From: Prochlorococcus marinus str. MIT 0917
GTDB lineage: Bacteria; Cyanobacteriota; Cyanobacteriia; PCC-6307; Cyanobiaceae
Length of the DNA: 64,000 bases
Direction: 5' to 3'
NCBI RefSeq assembly: GCF_027359575.1
Contig: NZ_CP114784.1
Location: forward strand, 1-64,000
Shown: one piece after another, positions 29,001-39,067 of the stretch
Numbering within the stretch: the first letter of the stretch is position 1
Layout of the letters: each line of letters opens with the position of its first letter
Translations under genes and position numbers: made by a program
The notes under the pieces: generated by a model
The model's database searches: none
What the model was told of the DNA's origin: nothing
What the model saw: the letters and a program-made list of their open reading frames with translations, nothing else

Positions 29001-29603
29001 TTGAATATAAATAAAAGACCAATTTTTCTTGTTCATGGTTTGTGGAACAATCCTAAATTATTTGAAAAATTAATTAAAAAAATAAACGAAGATGATTATG
29101 AATTGTATAGACCACATTTGCCACACAAATATGGGAAAACCTCTCTTAAGCGTTTAGCTCGAGATCTTGATTCTAAGATTGAAGAATTGGTGGGTCCTGA
29201 AATCGAAATTGATATTGTTGGTTTTTCAATGGGTGGGTTAATTAGCAGGTTTTGGTTGCAAAATTATGATGGCTTTTTAAGAACTAAACGTTTTTTTAGT
29301 ATTGGTACGCCTCATTTTGGTACTTACACAGCTCAAATGATCCCTTCATTTTTGATGCCAGGTATCGCTGAGATGAAAAGAGGAAGTAGTTTATTATCTC
29401 AATTAAATAATGACTTGACTTCTTTAAAAAAGGTTCAATGTACTAGCTTTTTCACAAAATGGGATTTGATGTCATTCCCAGGCTGGCAAGCAAAACTTTC
29501 TGTTGGTGATTCTTATCACTTACCTGTGTTGACACATAAAGAATTGATAACAAATTCTAGGTCTCTAGATATTTTGGCCAAGAAGATTTTTAACTGTAGC
29601 TAA
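29001..29603 (+). CDS. Alpha/beta hydrolase, lipase-like
   Basis: 200-residue cytoplasmic hydrolase. HG oxyanion motif in FLVHGLWNNP (H12-G13), nucleophile elbow GFSMGG (S76), then DGFLRTKRFFSIGTPHFG and a late Asp/His region (SFPGWQAKL, LPVLTHKELI) that could complete the triad. It resembles small triacylglycerol-lipase or PGAP1-like proteins. No signal peptide, so probably intracellular; substrate unknown. The start is TTG directly after the folB stop, and the 3' end overlaps the convergent peptidase gene by 4 bp. Confidence 0.8.
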   Translation: MNINKRPIFLVHGLWNNPKLFEKLIKKINEDDYELYRPHLPHKYGKTSLKRLARDLDSKIEELVGPEIEIDIVGFSMGGLISRFWLQNYDGFLRTKRFFSIGTPHFGTYTAQMIPSFLMPGIAEMKRGSSLLSQLNNDLTSLKKVQCTSFFTKWDLMSFPGWQAKLSVGDSYHLPVLTHKELITNSRSLDILAKKIFNCS

Positions 29604-31711
29604 TTAAGTCCACTATGTCTTATAAGGGCATCAGTAGAGGGATGTCTTCCTCTAAATTGTTTGAAAACCTTATTGGGTGAACGACTACCGCCAAGACTAA
29701 GAATTGAATCGCGATATTTTTTACCAATCTTTCGAACTTCATCCTGATTGGCAAGACCTGCTTCTTCAAATGCGGCAAAGGCATCAGCACTGAGTACCTC
29801 AGCCCATTTATAAGAGTAGTATCCCGCTGCATAGCCACCAGCAAAAATATGACTGAAGGCACAGAGAAATTGATCTTCTGGAATAGGATCCATCACTGTC
29901 GTGTTTTTTGCGATTTCTCGTCGTAACTCATCTGGGGAAATTTTTAAATCTTTATTCCATTGACTATGGAGTTTTAGATCAGTAAGAGCAAAATGTATTT
30001 GCCTTAAAGTCGCAAGCCCAGAATTAAATGTTCTGCTTAGCCTCAATTTATTTATTTCCGATTCTGGTAATGGCTCTTTCGTTTTCCAATGTATTGCTAT
30101 ATCAGAAATTGTTTGATCCTCTAAGCACCAATTTTCCATAAATTGGCTTGCTAATTCGACAGCATCCCATTCAACGTTATTAATACCGGCTGCTTGAGGG
30201 TAATTTACAATTGTCAACATATGTTGTAGTCCATGACCAAATTCATGGAAGAGAGTTTCTACTTCTTCGAAACTCATCAGACTGGGTTTGTCCGCAATAG
30301 GAGTTGTTTGATTGCAGACTAAATAGGCTACTGGGAGAACAATATCATCTTTCGTCTTTTGATTTCGGCACAAACATTCATCCATCCAGGCACCTCCTCT
30401 TTTTGTCGCAGGACGACTGAAGGCATCTAGATAGAAAGAAGCAATTTTCTGGCCATCTAAATTTTTGACATTGAAGAAACGGACATCTTTATGCCATAAA
30501 GGAGCTGTATTACTTGCTTCTTCAATGTCAATTTCAAAAAGTCTTTTGCACAAATTGAATAGACCATTAAGAACTTGATCTAAAGGAAACCATGGCCTGA
30601 GTTTCTCTTGGTCAAGATCGTATTTCTCTTTGCGTAGAATTTCAGCCCAAAAACTTACATCCCATGGAGATAGCTCAAAATCTTCGTTTTCTCCATTTCT
30701 TATAGCACACTCACGAAGATGTATAACTTCTTTCTCAGCATGAGGCATTGCCGCCAATCGTAATTCTTCGAGTAACATCTCAACAGCATTTTCATTATCC
30801 GCCATCTTTGTGGCTAAACTAATTTCACACCAGTTTTTATATCCCAATAGTTTTGCCTGTTTGTTTCTGAGATCTAAAATTTCTTCAATTATTTTTTTGT
30901 TACTAATCTTTCCATCGCTAGCTCTGCTTACAAAGGCTCTATAAACTTTCTCTCTGAGACGTCTATCTTTTGCAAAAGTTTGAAAAGGAATGTACCTAGG
31001 CATATCTAAGCCAACTCTCCATGGCCCATTTGATGCCGATGGATCATTGCCTTCTTGATCTTTGTCGCCAGACTCCTTTGCCGCTAGAGCCAATGTCTCA
31101 AGTGTTCTTTCAGGAAGACCCTCGACTTCTGACTTGTTTTTTAATAAAAGACTCCAATTCTTAGTCGCATCTAATACATTATTACTAAAAGTAGTTGATA
31201 ATTTAGCTAATCGCTCACTGCGAGAATTAAATAGTGCTTTTTCATTGGCTTCTAGACCAATTCCTTTATTTTTCATCGTTATTAGTTCTGTCTCAATTAT
31301 TCTGATTTGTGTTTCATCCTTTATGTTTCCATTCTCTTTCAAATTTGAGAGTGCCTTAAAAATGACTTCGTTTTGAGCAAGCTGATTACTAAATCTAACG
31401 ATTACAGGTTGCTGATTTGAATGAACCTCACGTAATTCAGTGGAATTACATACAGCATTCAGATGGCTTACAACTCCCCAGCTCCACCTGAGCTTTTCAC
31501 CAATATCATAAAGCTGAGGCATTACATCTTCCCAACTTAGAGAGCTTTTGGTTAGTAATTGTTTTTGGAGTTGTTCCTCTAGTTTATTTAATTCTTCATT
31601 TAGTTCTTTTATCAGTTTGGGTATGTTTTCAGTAATCTCGTTAGGGGTGATTTTATCGTAATCAGGTAGACCTTCACCTTTTAATAGTGCTGTTGGCTTG
31701 ATTGAAGTCAT
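29600..31711 (-). CDS. prlC: M3-family oligopeptidase (oligopeptidase A-like)
   Basis: Zinc metallopeptidase that degrades short peptides in the cytoplasm, including cleaved signal peptides. The 703-residue thimet/oligopeptidase-A-type protein carries the zinc motif HEFGHGLQ (near residue 488) with the third ligand Glu about 25 residues later (NNVEWDAVELASQF), and GGYAAGYYSYKWAEVLSADAF near the C-terminus (shown here as the last conserved block). The N-terminal half is a long helical scaffold. Normal length for the family. It lies first downstream of ndhD with a 16-bp gap. Confidence 0.93.
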   Translation of the reverse strand: MTSIKPTALLKGEGLPDYDKITPNEITENIPKLIKELNEELNKLEEQLQKQLLTKSSLSWEDVMPQLYDIGEKLRWSWGVVSHLNAVCNSTELREVHSNQQPVIVRFSNQLAQNEVIFKALSNLKENGNIKDETQIRIIETELITMKNKGIGLEANEKALFNSRSERLAKLSTTFSNNVLDATKNWSLLLKNKSEVEGLPERTLETLALAAKESGDKDQEGNDPSASNGPWRVGLDMPRYIPFQTFAKDRRLREKVYRAFVSRASDGKISNKKIIEEILDLRNKQAKLLGYKNWCEISLATKMADNENAVEMLLEELRLAAMPHAEKEVIHLRECAIRNGENEDFELSPWDVSFWAEILRKEKYDLDQEKLRPWFPLDQVLNGLFNLCKRLFEIDIEEASNTAPLWHKDVRFFNVKNLDGQKIASFYLDAFSRPATKRGGAWMDECLCRNQKTKDDIVLPVAYLVCNQTTPIADKPSLMSFEEVETLFHEFGHGLQHMLTIVNYPQAAGINNVEWDAVELASQFMENWCLEDQTISDIAIHWKTKEPLPESEINKLRLSRTFNSGLATLRQIHFALTDLKLHSQWNKDLKISPDELRREIAKNTTVMDPIPEDQFLCAFSHIFAGGYAAGYYSYKWAEVLSADAFAAFEEAGLANQDEVRKIGKKYRDSILSLGGSRSPNKVFKQFRGRHPSTDALIRHSGLN

Positions 31712-31727
31712 TTTTTAGATTCAAAAA

Positions 31728-33302
31728 CTAACTGATTGGTACAAGGTTATTGGTAATTAATGATTGTGCGAGAGCATTTGTTGATACCTCATATAAATCA
31801 ATGGCTATTCTTGGCCAAAAACCTATTACTAATGTAGGAACTAAGAGGCTTAAACCTATTGAAAGCTCTCTCGCATCCATTTCTTTTACTATCGATAAAG
31901 CAGGTATCCTAGGACCAAAGAATACTCTTCTACACATTGAAAGTAGGTAGATAGGAGTTAAGACCAGTCCAATAGCTGCTAAAAGGATTGTTATTGCTCT
32001 AAATAACGAAGTGAATCCTTCTTGACTAGTTATGCCTAGAAAAACTGTGATTTCACTTATAAACCCACTCATCCCTGGTAAGGCAAGTGATGCTAAAGAA
32101 CTGGCCAAGAAGAATGCAAAAGTAATGGGCAAAGCCTTTGCAAGACCGCCCATATTCGGTATTGAAAGAGTATTGGTTCTTTCATAAAAACTTCCAGTAA
32201 CAAAAAACATTGCGGCAGCAATAAGTCCATGGCTAATCATTTGGAGCATCGCTCCACTGATTCCAAGTGCATTAACTGCACCAATTCCAACAAGAACAAA
32301 ACCCATGTGACTTACAGAACTGCAGGCTATGCGCCTTTTTACATTGTCTTGAGCAAAAGCATTTAGAGCGCCATAAATAATATTTACTATCCCTATGATG
32401 ATTAAAGCTGGGGCGAGTATTAAATGAGTATCGGGTAAAATTTGGACGTTAAATCTTATGAGAGCGTAACCTCCCATTTTTAATAAAATACCCGCTAATA
32501 ACATTGAAACCGGTGCATTTGCCTCCCCATGAGCATCTGGAAGCCAGGTATGAAGTGGAAAGATAGGAAGCTTTACTCCAAAACCAATTAAAAAACCTAA
32601 ATAACAAAATATCCCAAAATTACCAGTAAAAGATTTGGCTGCGATTTCACTTAAATTAAAGGTAAATTGATCACCAGAAAGAGCTAAAGCAAGCCCACTA
32701 ATTAATATTAAAAGGGAAGCTAGAGCTGTATAAAGGATGAATTTTGTTGCTGCATATAGTTTTCTTTTTCCTCCCCAAATAGCAATCAATAGATAGACTG
32801 GAACAAGTTCAAGTTCCCAAGCTAAAAAGAATAGTAAGAAATCTTGGGATAGGAAAACTAAAGCTTGGGCTGAAGCTTGAATCAATAATAAAGCAAAGTA
32901 AAGTCTTGTTTTTTGTTTTACTTTCCAACTTGCAGCTGCAGACAAAAAAGTTATTAGCCCGCTTAGAACTACTAGCGGAGCAGATATCCCATCTACACCT
33001 AATGACCATTCGAGTCCTATGGAAGGAAGCCACTGAAGTCTTTCAACTAACTGCAGACTTTCGCTACTTGGATCAAACAAATTGGCAAAAGCTAATACAA
33101 TTATTAGAAAATCGGCTAATAAAACAACTAGGGCTATATTTCTTGGCAGATTAGAGTTTTTACTTTCTTGCGTTGGGAGGAAAGGCATTATCAATGCTCC
33201 AACTATAGGTAGGAGCACAATGAGTGAAAGCCAAGGAAATACTGTCTGAGAATCAATACTCATAGGCAGATTGGCATCCATGATTTGGGGCAAGTCAGCC
33301 AT
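31728..33302 (-). CDS. ndhD: NAD(P)H-quinone oxidoreductase subunit 4 (NdhD)
   Basis: Proton-pumping membrane subunit of NDH-1 (Mrp/NuoM family), 524 residues, about 14 membrane helices. Characteristic features: the Glu in [15 protein letters not shown], the lysine helix and the [22 protein letters not shown] block, CSSVSHMGF and the C-terminal [11 protein letters not shown]. Of the several NdhD forms in cyanobacteria, this looks like NdhD1, the cyclic/respiratory form, but I cannot settle that. It stands alone from ndhF. The upstream thrB stop lies 35 bp away. Confidence 0.93.
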   Translation of the reverse strand: MADLPQIMDANLPMSIDSQTVFPWLSLIVLLPIVGALIMPFLPTQESKNSNLPRNIALVVLLADFLIIVLAFANLFDPSSESLQLVERLQWLPSIGLEWSLGVDGISAPLVVLSGLITFLSAAASWKVKQKTRLYFALLLIQASAQALVFLSQDFLLFFLAWELELVPVYLLIAIWGGKRKLYAATKFILYTALASLLILISGLALALSGDQFTFNLSEIAAKSFTGNFGIFCYLGFLIGFGVKLPIFPLHTWLPDAHGEANAPVSMLLAGILLKMGGYALIRFNVQILPDTHLILAPALIIIGIVNIIYGALNAFAQDNVKRRIACSSVSHMGFVLVGIGAVNALGISGAMLQMISHGLIAAAMFFVTGSFYERTNTLSIPNMGGLAKALPITFAFFLASSLASLALPGMSGFISEITVFLGITSQEGFTSLFRAITILLAAIGLVLTPIYLLSMCRRVFFGPRIPALSIVKEMDARELSIGLSLLVPTLVIGFWPRIAIDLYEVSTNALAQSLITNNLVPIS

Positions 33303-33337
33303 AAGCTATCAGTTTTTGTTCGTTTTCATGAGTAGAA

Positions 33338-34285
33338 CTACCCAAAGGTGTTTGAAATACATTCGCTTCCTCTGAGTTGGAGGCTCATTAAAGGAGCACT
33401 ACTTGCTACACCAGCAGCTTCCCAGGCTTTGACCATTGCGACACTGACTTCTCGGCCTTTAGTCGCTTTGCACAAGGCAAGAATACTTGGACCTGCTCCA
33501 CTAATCGCACATCCTAAAGCTCCGGCAGCCTTTGCCGCTTCTCTCACCTCTAACCCACCTTTGATTAATCCCCATCTATAGGGTTCATGAAGCTTGTCAT
33601 GCATACCATCTGCAATTAGAGCCTCATTCCCAGTCCTTAGTCCTTGAAGCAGAAGAGTAAGGGCACCTAGATTGATTACTGCATCATTTACTGGAATGTT
33701 TTCTGGCATTACACGTCTTGCTTCGCTGGTGCTAAGGCGAATAGATGGGATTGCAACTACTGCTTTTATTGATTGATCCCAATCACAGCGGACTACGCGC
33801 CATCTGTCATTTGCAGTTTTAGCTGTTACGCAAAGACCTCCTATTAAAGACGGAACAACATTGTCTGGATGACCTTCTATATCTATTGCCAGCTCCAATA
33901 ATTTTTCCTTAGGCAAAGGATATCCAGCAAGTGCATTTGCTCCAACTAATCCTGCCACAATTGCTGTAGCACTGCTTCCAAGCCCTCTTGCAGGAGGCAC
34001 AGCTAATTTTACTCTTGCTTCAAGAGCGACAGGCTCAACACCTGCAGTTCTCCAAACTCTTTGCGCGGCTCGATAAAAAAGATTCTCAGGGCCGCCTCTT
34101 AAATGATTACCTTCAGTACTTTCCATTATTAATTCAAACCTTTCGGCATTACCCTCAATCCTTTTAATAGTGAACTGATTGGAAAGATCTAATGCTGCAC
34201 CAAGGCAATCAAACCCTGGACCAATATTGGCTGTAGTAGAAGGAACTTCTACTACGACAGTTTGTCCTATTTTTGGCGGCCCCAT
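33338..34285 (-). CDS. thrB: Homoserine kinase
   Basis: Phosphorylates homoserine on the threonine pathway. GHMP kinase of 315 residues with the N-terminal VPSTTANIGPGFDCLG, the ATP-binding PPARGLGSSATA (97-108), LSTSEARRVMP and the C-terminal GCAISGAGPSILALC. The length is normal. Eleven bases separate it from glk upstream. It is part of a minus-strand run from trpS through the M3 peptidase gene that may be one or more long operons. Confidence 0.95.
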   Translation of the reverse strand: MGPPKIGQTVVVEVPSTTANIGPGFDCLGAALDLSNQFTIKRIEGNAERFELIMESTEGNHLRGGPENLFYRAAQRVWRTAGVEPVALEARVKLAVPPARGLGSSATAIVAGLVGANALAGYPLPKEKLLELAIDIEGHPDNVVPSLIGGLCVTAKTANDRWRVVRCDWDQSIKAVVAIPSIRLSTSEARRVMPENIPVNDAVINLGALTLLLQGLRTGNEALIADGMHDKLHEPYRWGLIKGGLEVREAAKAAGALGCAISGAGPSILALCKATKGREVSVAMVKAWEAAGVASSAPLMSLQLRGSECISNTFG

Positions 34286-34296
34286 GTTTTTATCCT

Positions 34297-35340
34297 TTAG
34301 CTAAGTCTCCCATTTGATTCGGCACTTAAGCGTGCTCTGCAAGCTGAACTGAATAATGTCGCTTCTGGATCTTTAAGAACAATCAATGGGATTTCCTTTA
34401 AATAAGATTGAAAGCGACCCTTATTACTAAATGCATTTAGGAAGTTAGAAGAGTTTATTCCATCGAGGTTTTTTGCGGCTGTTCCACCTGAAATCCATAA
34501 CCCTGAAGTGCAAAGTTCTTGTAAAGCAAGGTCTCCAACTGCAGATCCATAAGCATTTAGCCACATTCTCAAAGCTTCAGACATTAATTTGTCTCCGTTA
34601 TTTGCTTTTTCCCAGACAAGTTCGGGCAAATCTGTGAAAGCTGATTTGTCACTATCCATTTTTTTTAAAGTTTCCTGAAGTGGGTGGTTTTCATTTGATG
34701 GATCATCCAATTTCCATCTCGCAATCATTCCAAGGCCTTTCCCACTGACTATTCTTTCAATCGATACTCTTTGAATATTTAGCTTCTTTTTTAGCCATTT
34801 GACTAATTCCCATTCGTTTTCTGTTCTTGGGGAAAATTCCCGATGACCTCCTTCACTTGGAAATATAAAAATGCTTTTAGGTGTAATTAATCCTCTGGAC
34901 ATTCCTAAGCCAGTACCAGCTCCGATAATTGCAACTAATTCTTGGTTGGTTTTGGTCTCAGAATTTAATGTTCCTTGGATTACTTCATATTGGTCATTTT
35001 TGAAAAATGGAATCCCATATATTAAAACTGAGAAATCATTTATTAATTCAATATTATTTATTTTTGAAAGCTGAGATAATTCTTCTGCTTCTATTTCCCA
35101 GCCTAGATTTGTAATCTTAACTTTCTGGCCTCTTATTGGACCTGCTACTCCAATACAAACATATTCAGGGAGTGATATATGATCTGGTAAATGTTTAATA
35201 AAATCTTCAAATATTGAATAAAAAGATTTCCAGTCTGAAGAAATATAGTACTTTTCAAATAATTTTTTTGGATAGATATCGTTTGAATAAATAGCTAATA
35301 TTGTTTTTGTACCTCCAAGGTCTCCAGCAAGTAAATTCAT
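34297..35340 (-). CDS. glk: Glucokinase
   Basis: ATP-dependent phosphorylation of glucose to glucose 6-phosphate. Glk/ROK-superfamily, 347 residues: phosphate-binding GDLGGTKT (7-14), VCIGVAGPI, ELINDFSVLIYGI (catalytic Asp), IIGAGTGLGMSRG and GLWISGGTAAKN. The bacterial Glk class (Pfam Glucokinase) fits better than ROK because there is no zinc CxCGxxGC motif. It would support use of glucose released from glycogen or taken up from outside. Gap of 20 bp to thrS. Confidence 0.92.
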   Translation of the reverse strand: MNLLAGDLGGTKTILAIYSNDIYPKKLFEKYYISSDWKSFYSIFEDFIKHLPDHISLPEYVCIGVAGPIRGQKVKITNLGWEIEAEELSQLSKINNIELINDFSVLIYGIPFFKNDQYEVIQGTLNSETKTNQELVAIIGAGTGLGMSRGLITPKSIFIFPSEGGHREFSPRTENEWELVKWLKKKLNIQRVSIERIVSGKGLGMIARWKLDDPSNENHPLQETLKKMDSDKSAFTDLPELVWEKANNGDKLMSEALRMWLNAYGSAVGDLALQELCTSGLWISGGTAAKNLDGINSSNFLNAFSNKGRFQSYLKEIPLIVLKDPEATLFSSACRARLSAESNGRLS

Positions 35341-35360
35341 TTTTTATGAAATTTATTTAA

Positions 35361-37286
35361 TTATGATTTACTCTCCACTAAACTCTTTTGGCTGATTGAT
35401 TTATCCATTATAAGTTTGAACTTATCCAAAGTCATTTTGCCGAGATCTTTTCCCTCACGTGTTCTCACCGAGATTTCATTATTCTCTTCTTCTTTATCTC
35501 CAATAATTATCAAGAAAGGTATTCTTTGCATTGTGTGCTCTCTTATCTTAAAGCCCACTTTTTCATTCCTTGTATCAACAGAAGCTCTAAAACCATATTT
35601 TATTAATTTAGATTTAGTATCCAAGCATGCATCATTATTTCTGTCAGTTATCCCCATTACTACGATTTGAAGTGGGCATAACCATATTGGCAAGTTCCCA
35701 GAATAGTTCTCAATTAAAATACCAATAAATCTCTCAAATGAACCTAGAATTGCTCTATGCAACATGACAGGGGGTTGTTTCTTCCCGTCAACATCTATGT
35801 AGCTTGAATTTAGCCTTTCAGGCATTGAGAAATCTACTTGAATTGTTCCACATTGCCAGACTCTGTTAAGACAATCTTTGAGGGAGAATTCAATTTTTGG
35901 ACCATAAAAAGCCCCTTCTCCAGGTAGTAAAGACCAATCTAATCCTTTTGAATCAAGAGCATCTGAAAGAGCTTTTTCTGATTTGTCCCATACCTCATCA
36001 CTTCCAACTCTTTTCTCTGGTCTTGTTGAGAGTTTAATCAGAATTGAATTAAAACCAAAGGCTTTATAGACTTCAAAAACAAGATCAATAAAGCTTTGAA
36101 CTTCTTCTTGTATTTGTTCATTAGTGCAGAAAATATGTCCATCATCTTGTACAAAGTTTCTTACTCTCATTAATCCATGTAGAGCTCCAGATGGTTCATT
36201 CCTATGACAAGATCCAAACTCTGAAAGTCTTATTGGAAGATCACGATAGCTTTTTAAACCTTGATTAAATACTTGTACATGACATGGACAATTCATTGGT
36301 TTTATAGCATATTCTTTATTCTCAGATGTAGTGGTAAACATGTCCTCCTTAAATTTATCCCAATGTCCAGATTTTTCCCATAAACTTCTACAAACGATCT
36401 GAGGTGATTTTAATTCTTGATAATCATATTTTGAAATCGATTCCCGAATAAAATCTTGCAAAACTCTATAAATAGTCCAACCATTTGGATGCCAGAAAAT
36501 CATTCCAGGTGCTTCTTCTTGAAAGTGGAAAAGTGATAGTTTTTTACCTAACTTCCTATGATCTCTTTTTTCTGCTTCTTCAATTCTATTAATGTATTCT
36601 TTTAAATCTTTAGAATTCTTCCAAGCTGTTCCATATATTCTTTGAAGCATTTCATTGTTAGAATCTCCTCGCCAATATGCACCAGAAACTTTCATTAATT
36701 TAAAAGCTCTTAGATGCCTTGTGTTTGGGACATGAGGTCCTCTGCACATATCAATATACTCTTCATGTTTATATAGTTTTATAATTTCGTCTTTCGGTAT
36801 ATTTTTAATTATATCTAGCTTGAATATTTCACCTCTTTCTGAGAAAACTTGTGTTGCTTTTTCAGGAGAAACGACTTCTACATCTACATCATAATCTTTA
36901 TTTATAAGTTCTTTTATTCTTTTTTCAATCTTCTCCAAATCTACTGGAGTAAATGTATCTTTGTATGAAATATCATAATAAAAACCATCTTCAATTACTG
37001 GCCCTATTGCCATTTTGGCCTCAGGATATAGCTGCTTTACTGCGTGACCGAGAAGGTGAGCGAATGAATGTCTAATAATTTCTAAACCTTCATTATCCTT
37101 TGATGTGATTATTTGTATCTCGGCATCATTTGTTATTGGAATACATGTATCCAAAAGATTACCGTTGACCCTTCCCGCTAGTGCAGCTTTTGCTAAACCA
37201 GGACCAATATCTGCAGCTATTTTTTCAATCGTTACAGATGATTCATAGTTCTTTTCACTACCATCAGGTAAAGTAATTATTGGCAT
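35361..37286 (-). CDS. thrS: Threonine--tRNA ligase
   Basis: Class II aminoacyl-tRNA synthetase, 641 residues. An N-terminal TGS domain (1-61), the editing/SAD domain with [16 protein letters not shown] and the [13 protein letters not shown] site, the catalytic core with the zinc Cys in [31 protein letters not shown] and [12 protein letters not shown], and the C-terminal anticodon domain (about 530-640). Full length. The placement next to thrB links threonine synthesis and charging, possibly only by chance. Confidence 0.97.
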   Translation of the reverse strand: MPIITLPDGSEKNYESSVTIEKIAADIGPGLAKAALAGRVNGNLLDTCIPITNDAEIQIITSKDNEGLEIIRHSFAHLLGHAVKQLYPEAKMAIGPVIEDGFYYDISYKDTFTPVDLEKIEKRIKELINKDYDVDVEVVSPEKATQVFSERGEIFKLDIIKNIPKDEIIKLYKHEEYIDMCRGPHVPNTRHLRAFKLMKVSGAYWRGDSNNEMLQRIYGTAWKNSKDLKEYINRIEEAEKRDHRKLGKKLSLFHFQEEAPGMIFWHPNGWTIYRVLQDFIRESISKYDYQELKSPQIVCRSLWEKSGHWDKFKEDMFTTTSENKEYAIKPMNCPCHVQVFNQGLKSYRDLPIRLSEFGSCHRNEPSGALHGLMRVRNFVQDDGHIFCTNEQIQEEVQSFIDLVFEVYKAFGFNSILIKLSTRPEKRVGSDEVWDKSEKALSDALDSKGLDWSLLPGEGAFYGPKIEFSLKDCLNRVWQCGTIQVDFSMPERLNSSYIDVDGKKQPPVMLHRAILGSFERFIGILIENYSGNLPIWLCPLQIVVMGITDRNNDACLDTKSKLIKYGFRASVDTRNEKVGFKIREHTMQRIPFLIIIGDKEEENNEISVRTREGKDLGKMTLDKFKLIMDKSISQKSLVESKS

Positions 37287-37292
37287 AATCGT

Positions 37293-38306
37293 CTATAGAG
37301 TTGAATAAAATCCAAGAGCATCTTTAACTCTCTTTAAGGTTAACTTAGAAACCTCCTCGGCAGTAAGTTTGCCTCTATTTAGTATTCTTTTTAACTCTTC
37401 TGGATCATTCATTAGTTCTTTATATTTTTCTTGAATAGGTTTAAGAACGTTAATCATTGCCTCTGTAAATTCTGGTTTGAATTTACCCCAGCCCATTTCG
37501 GCGCAATACTCAGATGCTTTTTCTCTGCCTAGGCCGGAAATTATAGAATAAATTGTTAAAAGATTATCAGCTTCAGGTCTTGAAGGATTTCCGAATTCTA
37601 ACCCTAATTCTGAGTCGGTTTTTGCACGTTTTATTTTTTTAGTAATTACATCTGGATTGTCTAATAAAGTAATCCTACTATTTTCATTTGGGTCGCTTTT
37701 ACTCATTTTCTTTGTTCCGTCTGTCAGACTCATGACTTTGGAACACTCTTTCAAAATTAAGGGATTTGGAACTTTAAGTATTGGATTCTCTTTTGATCCG
37801 AATTTTGAATTAATTCGTTGAGAAGCAATATCTCTCGCAAGCTCTAGATGCTGCTTTTGATCTTCTCCAACAGGAACCAAATCAGCGTCATAGAGAAGAA
37901 TATCCGCTGCCATAAGGACTGGATAATCTAATAATCCAATAGATACATTGTCGCCTTGTTTAATTGACTTTTCCTTGAACTGAATCATTCTCTCCATCCA
38001 GTTTAAAGGAGTTAAGCAATTTAATATCCAGCAAAGCTCGCTATGTGCGCTTATATGACTTTGAATGAATATTGAGCATTTATCAGGATTCATCCCACAA
38101 GCGATATACAAAGCCGCTGTAGATAAAGAATTTTGATGAAGAGATTTTGGGTCGTGCGGAGTAGTTATCGCATGAAGATCAACAACGCAGACAAATGTTT
38201 CATAATTTTCTTGTAATTCAACCCAATTTCTTATTGCTCCAAGCCAATTACCAATATGAACATCTCCTGTGGGTTGAACACCAGATAAGACTCGCTTCTG
38301 ATTCAC
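37293..38306 (-). CDS. trpS: Tryptophan--tRNA ligase
   Basis: Class I aminoacyl-tRNA synthetase of 337 residues. HIGH-type motif HIGN (17-20), KMSKS-type motif KKMSKSDPN (near 200), and YDADLVPVGEDQKQH. The length is normal. The start is GTG placed immediately after the stop codon of the RGG protein (TAAGTG), which implies translational coupling. Six bases separate it from thrS. Confidence 0.96.
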   Translation of the reverse strand: MNQKRVLSGVQPTGDVHIGNWLGAIRNWVELQENYETFVCVVDLHAITTPHDPKSLHQNSLSTAALYIACGMNPDKCSIFIQSHISAHSELCWILNCLTPLNWMERMIQFKEKSIKQGDNVSIGLLDYPVLMAADILLYDADLVPVGEDQKQHLELARDIASQRINSKFGSKENPILKVPNPLILKECSKVMSLTDGTKKMSKSDPNENSRITLLDNPDVITKKIKRAKTDSELGLEFGNPSRPEADNLLTIYSIISGLGREKASEYCAEMGWGKFKPEFTEAMINVLKPIQEKYKELMNDPEELKRILNRGKLTAEEVSKLTLKRVKDALGFYSTL

Positions 38307-38831
38307 TTATCCTTGCTCGCTTGTATTTGTGGAATCATCTTCATTTGAACTTGCGTCTGTTTCTTGATCATTATCTTTTTCTACAGGATCTTGAGCAACA
38401 TTGTTTGCCTGATCAGTATCAGCCACCTCTTGTTCTTTAACTGGCTTTTCTGGTCTTGCAAAAGGGTTTGGCTTTGTGTTGGCGGGGTTATTATTTTCAC
38501 CGTTATAGTTTCCCCTGTTACCCCTGCCTCTTCTTTGGTCATTGGCGGGCGCTTGAGACCTATATTCGTTGACTAAATTTTCAAGACTTCCATCTTCAAG
38601 CATTTGGGCAAGAGTTCTTACTGCGAAACCTAAAACAGCAACAGTAGAACGAAGATTAAAGGCTTCTTGTAATGATCTGGCTGCTCGCATTTCATTATCA
38701 CTTAAGCGAATACGAAAGCCTCCCTCTCTATTGTTAGGACCTCGGCCACCTCTGAAATTATTACGACCATTTTGTCTTTGGTTTTGGAAATCGCCACCAC
38801 CTGACTGATTATTGGTGTAAGAGTCACCCAT
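38307..38831 (-). CDS. RGG-rich protein with ribbon-helix-helix-like core
   Basis: 174 residues, no named family that I recognise. Three parts: a Gly/Asn/Arg-rich N-terminus with RGG-type repeats (NFRGGRGPNNREGG), a conserved-looking folded core (about 38-82) in which FRIRLSDNEM reads as a beta strand plus turn followed by two helices (ARSLQEAFNLRS, TVAVLGFAVRTLAQMLEDG), and a long disordered tail that is first Arg/Gly (RRGRGNRGN) then strongly acidic. The core resembles ribbon-helix-helix DNA-binding proteins; RGG segments usually bind RNA. The start is uncertain (ATG at 38831 or 38837; TTG at 38855). It is coupled to trpS with zero spacing. Confidence 0.7.
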   Translation of the reverse strand: MGDSYTNNQSGGGDFQNQRQNGRNNFRGGRGPNNREGGFRIRLSDNEMRAARSLQEAFNLRSTVAVLGFAVRTLAQMLEDGSLENLVNEYRSQAPANDQRRGRGNRGNYNGENNNPANTKPNPFARPEKPVKEQEVADTDQANNVAQDPVEKDNDQETDASSNEDDSTNTSEQG

Positions 38832-39067
38832 GAACATATTTGCCAATAGGGGCAAGTGTGACGCATAGCCGGTACTTTTGCGACATATTTGAATATCTTG
38901 ATTAGCACTTTCACATCTAATGATATTGATCCCAGCGGAATGATTTGATTTCTTTAGGCATAAATTTTTCTTCTTAAAAACGTAAAACCTTCTTTCTTTG
39001 CGGTTATTAAGGGAAAATTTGCTTTAAAATGAAAGTTAGCTAAGAAGAAACTGTATTTATTGAAATC

